64,000 nucleotides of DNA from contig PLET01000125.1 in assembly GCA_003137095.1 (NCBI GenBank), positions 1-64,000 of the forward strand. Reading direction: 5' to 3'. The position numbers and the translations under genes were made by a program. Below the pieces are notes generated by a model. It worked only from the letters and a program-made list of their open reading frames with translations, ran no database searches and was not told the origin of the DNA. Within the stretch, counting starts at the first letter, position 1; each line of letters begins with the position of its first letter. Positions 58,403 to 64,000 of this stretch are shown piece after piece. The DNA is from Gammaproteobacteria bacterium. GTDB taxonomy: Bacteria > Pseudomonadota > Gammaproteobacteria > Steroidobacterales > Steroidobacteraceae.

Positions 58403-59662
58403 ATGCGCACCCACCCATCCGGTCCACGCCAGCGGTTCGTGCTGCCCACGGCGCTGGCGATGCTCGCCCTGTGCGTGGGGCAGGCGCGGCTGCAGGCGGC
58501 CGAGGTTGCGGCCGCGCCCTTCAAGGCGCCGTACGTTCCGTCGAGCGATGCCGAACCCTTGCAGGAGGTGCCGTCGGTCGCCGATCCCGCGGTACGGCAA
58601 ATGCGGTCTTTGCGCGCTGCACAAGCTGCGGCTCCCAGGGATCTGCCGGCGGCGATTCGACTGGCGGATGCCTATGTCGATTACAGCCGCCAGGTGGGCG
58701 ATGCACATTATGCCGGCTACGCCGAGGCGGTCATCGCCCCCTGGATGAGTGAACCCCGGACGCCGGCGGTGGCACTGGTCACCCAGGCGACCATTCTGCA
58801 ATACCGGCATCAGTTCGACGATGCCCGCGCTTTGCTCGACGCGGCCCTGCGATCGGACCCGAGGAACGGGCAGGCGTGGCTCACCCTGGCCACGCTCGAC
58901 ATGGTGCAGGGCGACTATCCGGCCGCCGGCAAGGATTGCGCGCAGGTCGCCGGCAGCGCTGGATTCGACTGGGGGCTGGCCTGTTCGGCCAATCTGCGCT
59001 CGTATCTGGGGCAGGCGCGCCAAAGCCTCGCCCTGCTCACTCAGGCCGCAGCCGCCAGCGCCGGCGCACCCGCAGGCTATCAGGCGTGGGTGCAGGGGCT
59101 GATCGCCGAAACCGCGGAACGCCTCGGCGACTGGCCGCTGGCCGAGAAACACCATATTCAAGCGCTGACGCTGCTGCCCCAGGACAATTTTCTGCTGGTG
59201 GCCTACGCCGATTTTCTGCTGGACCGGGGCCGCCCGCGCGAGGTGCTCACCCTGCTCGCCGATCACGCCCAATCGGACACGGCCTTTTTGCGGATTGCCC
59301 TCGCGCACTCGCTGCTGCACAGTGCGGACGCGCCGCGTTATACCTGGATCATGGCCGCACGCTTCGAAGCCCTCACGCTGCGCGGCAGCGATTACTTCGG
59401 CCGTGAACAGGCACGCTTCGCCCTGCAGCTGCAGCATGATCCGCAGACCGCCTTGGACATGGCGCAGCGCAACTGGCAGGTTCAGCGCGCCCCATGGGAT
59501 GCGCGCGTGCTGCTCGAGGCCGCGCTGGCCGCTGACCAGCCACAGGCGGCCGCCGATGTGCTGGAGTTTCTGCGCAAGACGAAGCTGGAGGATCCGGTGA
59601 TACTGCCGCTCGCATCACAACTTCGCGAACGGCTGCGCCAATTTGCGGGAGGCGCGCCGTGA
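58403..59662 (+). CDS. Exported TPR-repeat protein
   Basis: 419 residues from ATG 58403, chosen because MRTHPSGPRQRFVLPTALAM begins a signal peptide ending near LQAAEVA; the frame is open to 58277. The mature part is all-helical TPR-like, with units such as AVALVTQATILQYRHQFDDA (about 123-142) and QAWLTLATLDMVQGDYPAAG (about 156-175). It starts 112 bases from the divergent NiCoT gene and overlaps the next gene by 4 bp. It often accompanies HupE/NicO-type transporters (inference). No catalytic motif. Confidence 0.7.
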   Translation: MRTHPSGPRQRFVLPTALAMLALCVGQARLQAAEVAAAPFKAPYVPSSDAEPLQEVPSVADPAVRQMRSLRAAQAAAPRDLPAAIRLADAYVDYSRQVGDAHYAGYAEAVIAPWMSEPRTPAVALVTQATILQYRHQFDDARALLDAALRSDPRNGQAWLTLATLDMVQGDYPAAGKDCAQVAGSAGFDWGLACSANLRSYLGQARQSLALLTQAAAASAGAPAGYQAWVQGLIAETAERLGDWPLAEKHHIQALTLLPQDNFLLVAYADFLLDRGRPREVLTLLADHAQSDTAFLRIALAHSLLHSADAPRYTWIMAARFEALTLRGSDYFGREQARFALQLQHDPQTALDMAQRNWQVQRAPWDARVLLEAALAADQPQAAADVLEFLRKTKLEDPVILPLASQLRERLRQFAGGAP

Positions 59663-60162
59663 AGCGCGCCTGGTTGGCGGCGCTGCTGATCGCCTCGACC
59701 GCACATGCGCATTCGGCGAGCGATGCGTATCTCACCCTGACCGTCGGCGAGGCGGCGGCCGGCGGGGTGATCCACGGCCAGTGGGATATCGCGCTGCGCG
59801 ATCTGGATTTCGTGCTGCAGCTGGACGACGACGGCGACGGCCGGCTCACCTGGGGCGAGGTGCGGCGGCATCTGGCGGACGTCGAGCGTTATGCCTTCGC
59901 CCACCTGCGCGTCGAGGCGGGCACGCGCGGCGCATGCACCATCAAGCCCACCTCGCGCATGATCGACGGCCATGCAGACGGGACATATGCGGCCCTGTTT
60001 TTCGACGTGCTCTGCCCGCGGGCGGCGGCCGCAACGCTGGACTACGACATGTTCTTCGCGATCGACCCCTCGCATCGCGGCATCGTCGTGATCCACGGCG
60101 GCAATGATGTCGCCACCGCCGTGCTGTCGCCGCAGCATCGCAGGATCGATCTGCCGCGCTGA
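59659..60162 (+). CDS. HupE/UreJ-like N-terminal exported domain, probably truncated
   Basis: 167 residues. A signal peptide (about 1-18, ending AHAHS) precedes SASDAYLTLTVGE and WDIALRDLDFVLQLDDDGDGRLTWGEVRRHL (an EF-hand-like loop), the N-terminal domain of HupE/UreJ-2-type metal transporters. In the full family a multi-span HupE domain follows; here the protein stops after VLSPQHRRIDLPR and the next gene, soxG, is on the other strand. It may be a truncated remnant or a stand-alone binding domain working with the neighbouring Ni/Co transporters. Confidence 0.65.
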   Translation: MKRAWLAALLIASTAHAHSASDAYLTLTVGEAAAGGVIHGQWDIALRDLDFVLQLDDDGDGRLTWGEVRRHLADVERYAFAHLRVEAGTRGACTIKPTSRMIDGHADGTYAALFFDVLCPRAAAATLDYDMFFAIDPSHRGIVVIHGGNDVATAVLSPQHRRIDLPR

Positions 60163-60165
60163 ACA

Positions 60166-60705
60166 TCAACAGTCCCGCGCCACCTCGGCCAGCAGGGCGC
60201 GCACGTAGTCGCCGAAGGAACGCCACATTTCGACGTGAAACGCATCGGCAGCGGTGCGCCACAGCACGATATCGGCCTTGGCGAACAGCGTGCGCGTGCA
60301 CATGCCCACCGGAAATTCCTTCAGATCCAGGTCCAATGGACAGCCGCCGTTCAAAATGTGACCGGCGTGCGCGCCGTTGATCTCGACGGCCACCTGCCGG
60401 TGACTGACGTCGACCAACGCGTGGTCGAGGCCCGCCATGGCGCGTTCCAATCCGGACGCGGTGTCGCCGGCAGCCTCGGCCGGCGCCCGATCGAGCAGCA
60501 GGTATTCATCCGGCCCCATCCACAGCGTGGCGCGGGATCCCAGCAGGCGCGCGCGGCAGGCCTCTTCGGCGAACGGCACGCCCCACGCGGCCGTGGCCGC
60601 GGCCCGCACGGCTGCATTGCCGTGCAGGATGAAGCGGGTTGCCGGCGCCAGCAGCGGCGGCCATGGCGGCGCCGCGTCGTCCAACGGTGCCGCCTGCTCA
60701 GGCAT
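60166..60705 (-). CDS. soxG: Sarcosine oxidase gamma subunit
   Basis: 179 residues. SoxG/YgfZ-like pattern: LLGSRATLWMGPDEYLLLDR (about 53-72), HALVDVSHRQVAVEINGAHA (about 94-113), CPLDLDLKEFPVGMCTRTLF (about 120-139) and a C-terminal W-RSFGDYVRALLAEVARD. It is a structural subunit of the heterotetrameric enzyme that oxidises sarcosine to glycine and gives methylene-THF. It overlaps soxA by 8 bases and ends 3 bases from the convergent HupE-like gene. Confidence 0.9.
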   Translation of the reverse strand: MPEQAAPLDDAAPPWPPLLAPATRFILHGNAAVRAAATAAWGVPFAEEACRARLLGSRATLWMGPDEYLLLDRAPAEAAGDTASGLERAMAGLDHALVDVSHRQVAVEINGAHAGHILNGGCPLDLDLKEFPVGMCTRTLFAKADIVLWRTAADAFHVEMWRSFGDYVRALLAEVARDC

Positions 60706-63688
60706 TCAGGCGTTCTCCTTTCGGATCGTAGAACACGGGTGGCGTGACCTCGACCTCGATCTCCCCGCGCGGCATGGGCACATACAAGGTCTGCCCGAGG
60801 CGCGTGCGGCCGCCGGCCACGAGCGCAAGCGCAATGGGATGATCGAGTGCGGCGCTGTAGTAGGAGGATGTGACGTGGCCGATCAGCTGCATGGGCGGCT
60901 GCTGGCCGGGTAGGGCGGCGATTTGTGCGCCCTCGTCGAGCACGGTGCGACCGTCCCGGCTGCGCAGGCCGACCAGCTGCTTGCGCGTCGGCGCCCTCAT
61001 CGAAGCGCGCTCGAGCGAGCGCTTGCCGACGAAGTCGGCCTTGCTCTTGCCGATCGCCCAGCTCAAGCCTGCGTCATCCGGCGTCACCGTGCCGTCGGTA
61101 TCCTGCCCGACGATGATGTAGCCCTTCTCGGCACGCAAGACGTGCATGGTCTCGGTGCCGTAGACCGTCATGCCATGGGCCTGGCCGGCGGCATGGACGG
61201 CCTCCCACACGGTGGCGCCGAAATCGGCCGGCACATTGATTTCATATCCCAGCTCACCGGTGAAGCTGACGCGAAACAGCAGCAACGGGGCGCCGCAGAT
61301 CCTGCCCCGTGCCACAGCCATGTGCGGCAGGGCCGATGCGCCGAGATCGATGCCCTCCACCAAGGGTGCGATCACGCGCCGCGCGTTGGGTCCCTGCACC
61401 GCAATCACCGCCCACTGTTCCGTGGTGGAGGTCAGCCACACCTTGAGCTGCGGCCATTCGGTCTGCCGATAATCCTCCATCATGGCGAGCACCCGGGGCG
61501 CGCCGCCGGTGGTGGTCGTGACGTGAAAACGGTCGGCCGCGGTGCGTGCCACCACGCCGTCGTCGTATACGAACCCGTCCTCGCGCAGCAATATGCCGTA
61601 GCGCGAGCGGCCGACCGCGAGATTCGTCCAGCTGTTGACGTACAGCCGATTCATGAATTCGACGGCGTCGGCGCCCACCACCTCGATCTTGCCCAGGGTG
61701 GTGGCATCGAAAATTCCGCAGGCGCTGCGCACCGCGCGGCATTCGCGCGCCACCGCGGCGTGCATATCCTCGCCCGCTCGCGGAAAATAGCGGGCGCGCT
61801 TCCACAGCCCGACATTTTCGAAAACGGCGCCGCGCGCCTGCGCCCAGTGGTGCATGGGCGTGCGGCGCACCGGATCGAACAGCGCGCCGCGCGACGTGCC
61901 GGCGAAGCTGCCGAAGGGGACCGGGGTGTAGGGCATCCGGAAGGTAGTCAGACCAACCTGCGAAATCGGAACACCGAGACCGCTCGCCACGATGCTCAAG
62001 GCATTGAGGTTCGAGGTCTTGCCCTGGTCGGTGGCCATGCCGGTCGTCGTATAGCGCTTGACGTGCTCGATGGACCGGAATCCCTCCCGTGCCGCGAGGG
62101 CCAGATCGCGGGTCGTGACGTCGTGCTGCCAATCGACGAACGCCTTGTCGGTGGCCGTGGTTTGCGGCTGCGGCAGCGCGCCGAGCCAGCCGCAGCCGCC
62201 GGTGGTGCCGGCTTCCGGGAGCGGGCGCCAGGAGCCGCGCACCGGATCGGGCGCGGCCGCCAGACCGGCGGCAGCACCGTCCTCGAGCGCCGCGGTCAGA
62301 TCGCCGACGCCGCGGCAGGCGCCGGCGGAACGCTCGCATTCGGCCGAGAGGCCCGGCACGAAAGCCAGCAGCGATTCGTTCCACACCAGCTTGCCGCGCG
62401 ACTGGGAGAACAGGTGCACGGAGGGGGTGTAGCCGCCCGACATCAGCACCGCATCGCATGCGAGGCGTGCGGCGGGGCGCACCATACCGCCCTGCACCCG
62501 GCCGAGGGAGATCTCGCTCACCCGTCGATCGCCGCGGGTGCCGAGCACCGTTGCCGCCGGCATGATTTCGATGCCGGCGCGACTCACGGCGTCGGGCAGC
62601 ACACCCACGGGCTGTGCCCGCACGTCGGCGATTGCCGCAACCGCAACCCCCGCCGCGTGCAGATCGAGCGCGGTCTGATAGGCGGCGTCCGTGGCCGTGA
62701 CGACCACGACCCGGACGCCCACCTTCACCCCGTAGCGATTCAAATAGGTACGGGCGGCGCCGGCCAACAGAATACCGGGGCGGTCATTGCCGGGAAACAC
62801 CAGCGGCCGCTCGATGGCGCCGGTGGCGAGCACCACCTGGCGCGCCCGCACCATCCACAGGCGTTGGCGCGGCTGCCCTGGATCCGGATCCGCCCGGTGA
62901 TCGCCGAGGCGCTGGTTCAAGCCGAGCAGATTGTGCGGGAAATAACCGAACGCGGTGGTCCGCGTGAGCAGCGTCACGCGCGGATTGCCCGCCAGGGTGG
63001 CCAGCGCTCGCAGCGCCCAGTCGAGCGCCGGCACGCCATCGATGCGTGCCATGGTTTCCGCCAACAGGCTGCCGCCCATTTCGGATTGCTCGTCGCACAG
63101 CATCACCCGCGCGCCGGCGTCGGCCGCCGCCAGGGCAGCCGCGATACCCGCTGGTCCCGCGCCCACCACCAGCGTGTCGCAGTGAGCATAGCGCTGCGCG
63201 TAGCGGTCGGGATCGGCGGTCGCCGGCGCACGGCCGAGGCCTGCGGCGCGCCGAATGGCCGGTTCATACACGGACTTCCATGCGCGTTGCGGCCACTTGA
63301 AGGTCTTGTAGTAAAAGCCCGCCGGGAAGAACGCCGACAGCGCATCGTTGACCCGTCCGACGTCGTATTGCAGGCTGGGCCAGCGATGCTGGCTGATCGC
63401 GCGCAGGCCCGGATACAATTCCACCTGGGTGGCGAGCACGTTCGGGGTGTCGCGCGGCGCACCGGGATTCACGGTGACCAGTGCATTCGGCTCCTCGGCG
63501 CCGGCCGACAAGATGCCGCGCGGCCGATGATATTTGAAGGATCTGCCGACCAGATGCACGCCGTTGGCGAGCAGCCCGGAGGCCAGCGTATCGCCCTGCA
63601 GCGCGGCATAGGCCTTGCCGTCGAAGTTGAACTGCAGGCTACGTTCGCGGTCGACTCGGCCGCCGCCCGGCGTGCGCAGGACGCTCAT
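60698..63688 (-). CDS. soxA: Sarcosine oxidase alpha subunit
   Basis: 996 residues, full length. N-terminal ferredoxin-like region (FNFDGKAYAALQGDTLASGL, about 18-37), NAD/FAD fold TLVVGAGPAGIAAALAAADA (about 172-191), second dinucleotide motif region near RVVVVTATDAAYQT, and a C-terminal GcvT/aminomethyltransferase domain (about 600-985) with VSFTGELGYEINVP. It binds NAD and folate and forms the sarcosine oxidase complex with SoxB, SoxD and SoxG. It ends the betaine to glycine route suggested by this window. Overlaps soxD (ATGA). Confidence 0.94.
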   Translation of the reverse strand: MSVLRTPGGGRVDRERSLQFNFDGKAYAALQGDTLASGLLANGVHLVGRSFKYHRPRGILSAGAEEPNALVTVNPGAPRDTPNVLATQVELYPGLRAISQHRWPSLQYDVGRVNDALSAFFPAGFYYKTFKWPQRAWKSVYEPAIRRAAGLGRAPATADPDRYAQRYAHCDTLVVGAGPAGIAAALAAADAGARVMLCDEQSEMGGSLLAETMARIDGVPALDWALRALATLAGNPRVTLLTRTTAFGYFPHNLLGLNQRLGDHRADPDPGQPRQRLWMVRARQVVLATGAIERPLVFPGNDRPGILLAGAARTYLNRYGVKVGVRVVVVTATDAAYQTALDLHAAGVAVAAIADVRAQPVGVLPDAVSRAGIEIMPAATVLGTRGDRRVSEISLGRVQGGMVRPAARLACDAVLMSGGYTPSVHLFSQSRGKLVWNESLLAFVPGLSAECERSAGACRGVGDLTAALEDGAAAGLAAAPDPVRGSWRPLPEAGTTGGCGWLGALPQPQTTATDKAFVDWQHDVTTRDLALAAREGFRSIEHVKRYTTTGMATDQGKTSNLNALSIVASGLGVPISQVGLTTFRMPYTPVPFGSFAGTSRGALFDPVRRTPMHHWAQARGAVFENVGLWKRARYFPRAGEDMHAAVARECRAVRSACGIFDATTLGKIEVVGADAVEFMNRLYVNSWTNLAVGRSRYGILLREDGFVYDDGVVARTAADRFHVTTTTGGAPRVLAMMEDYRQTEWPQLKVWLTSTTEQWAVIAVQGPNARRVIAPLVEGIDLGASALPHMAVARGRICGAPLLLFRVSFTGELGYEINVPADFGATVWEAVHAAGQAHGMTVYGTETMHVLRAEKGYIIVGQDTDGTVTPDDAGLSWAIGKSKADFVGKRSLERASMRAPTRKQLVGLRSRDGRTVLDEGAQIAALPGQQPPMQLIGHVTSSYYSAALDHPIALALVAGGRTRLGQTLYVPMPRGEIEVEVTPPVFYDPKGERLNA

Positions 63689-63990
63689 GGCGGCGGCACC
63701 GGCTCCGCCGGCTGCTCGATTTGCGGCTGCGGTTCATCGATGCGGTACGTCGCCACGAAATGATCCGTGGTGGTGTCGCGCAGCGCATTGAAGAAGCGGC
63801 CGCAGCCGCGGGCGTGCCGCCAGCGTTCGGCGTGAATGCCCTTGGTGTTGCTGCGCATGTACAGAAACTCGGCCCACGCCTGATCGTCGAGCTCGGACGG
63901 CCGCTCCGGCCGCGTGATGTGCGCCTGGCCGCCGTAGGTGAATTCGATCTCGGGGCGCTTGCCGCAGAATGGACAGACGATGATCAGCAT
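63685..63990 (-). CDS. soxD: Sarcosine oxidase delta subunit
   Basis: 101 residues. Zinc-binding small subunit: C6 and C9 in IIVCPFCGKRPEIEFTYGGQ, then ERWRHARGCGRFFNALRDT with His and Cys ligands. A Pro/Glu-rich tail (QIEQPAEPVPPP) extends past the usual end. The operon order soxB-D-A-G predicts soxB just beyond the right edge of the window, upstream of this gene. Confidence 0.92.
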   Translation of the reverse strand: MLIIVCPFCGKRPEIEFTYGGQAHITRPERPSELDDQAWAEFLYMRSNTKGIHAERWRHARGCGRFFNALRDTTTDHFVATYRIDEPQPQIEQPAEPVPPP

Positions 63991-64000
63991 CCGCGCGCTC

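Noticed and set aside
60923-63763. A 946-codon open frame on the plus strand
   Set aside because: It is antisense to soxA, whose motifs and neighbours are clear. Long antisense frames are expected at this GC content, and the product is low-complexity and rich in His, Arg and Gly.
1-64000. CRISPR arrays, tRNA/rRNA genes, insertion sequences, integrases and toxin-antitoxin pairs
   Set aside because: None was recognised. The only tandem repeats (37103-37153, 56587-56690, 19292-19318) are short and without spacers.

Overview
The window is a GC-rich, gene-dense bacterial chromosome segment, with mostly 1-11 bp overlaps between co-directional genes. It most resembles a pseudomonadotan, probably gammaproteobacterial, genome: system I cytochrome c maturation (CcmH, separate CcmI), RND and EmrB-type pumps, a four-subunit sarcosine oxidase, BetI-like regulators and a PotFGHI-type transporter. 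I cannot name a species. No rRNA, tRNA, CRISPR array, insertion sequence or phage gene was seen, and no gene-free stretch exceeds about 300 bases.

Layout. (1) 1-2963: end of a ccm operon and a long acyl-CoA dehydrogenase. (2) 2960-9075: an RND pump pair without an outer-membrane channel, convergent with a MarR-EmrB efflux operon. (3) 9153-10843: CrcB and an APC permease. (4) 10903-19291: class III aminotransferase, PotF-like binding protein, a TmpA/TmpB-like oxygenase pair, two Pot-type permeases, a TetR regulator and an aldehyde dehydrogenase. (5) 19309-28783: a signalling island (Hpt, REC-GGDEF cyclase, a small ORF, NarL-type regulator, PAS kinase, three further receivers and a hybrid kinase with an ethylene-receptor-like sensor). 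(6) 28784-37110: Rieske oxygenase, divergent from a GSAM-like aminotransferase, two PYROXD2/CrtI-like flavoproteins, a GcvT-like protein and a Pot-type ATPase. (7) 37154-40427: L-carnitine dehydrogenase fused to a thioesterase, TetR, acyl-CoA dehydrogenase. (8) 40437-41820: RidA, a 55-residue exported protein and a fatty-acid-hydroxylase-like membrane protein. (9) 41980-49381, minus strand: CaiD, ADP-forming acyl-CoA synthetase, thioesterase, dehydrocarnitine-cleavage (BKACE) enzyme and a choline/betaine ABC importer whose binding protein and permease are fused. (10) 49515-55374: BetB, BetA, an exported nucleoside-hydrolase-like protein and an APC permease. (11) 55368-60162: two nickel/cobalt transporters, a TPR protein and a truncated HupE-like protein. 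(12) 60166-63990: soxG, soxA, soxD, with soxB expected just outside.

How it fits together. Much of the window looks like a catabolic hub for quaternary ammonium compounds converging on glycine betaine. Choline enters by BetA/BetB. Gamma-butyrobetaine and carnitine could enter by CoA activation, acyl-CoA dehydrogenation, CaiD hydration, carnitine dehydrogenase, BKACE cleavage and thioesterase. Trimethylaminoethylphosphonate could enter by the TmpA/TmpB pair. Betaine would be demethylated towards sarcosine by the Rieske enzyme and perhaps the flavoprotein/GcvT set, then to glycine by sarcosine oxidase. Family assignments are well supported by visible motifs; the pathway connections are inference. 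The least understood unit is the Rieske/GSAM-like/twin PYROXD2-like/GcvT cluster at 28784-35962.
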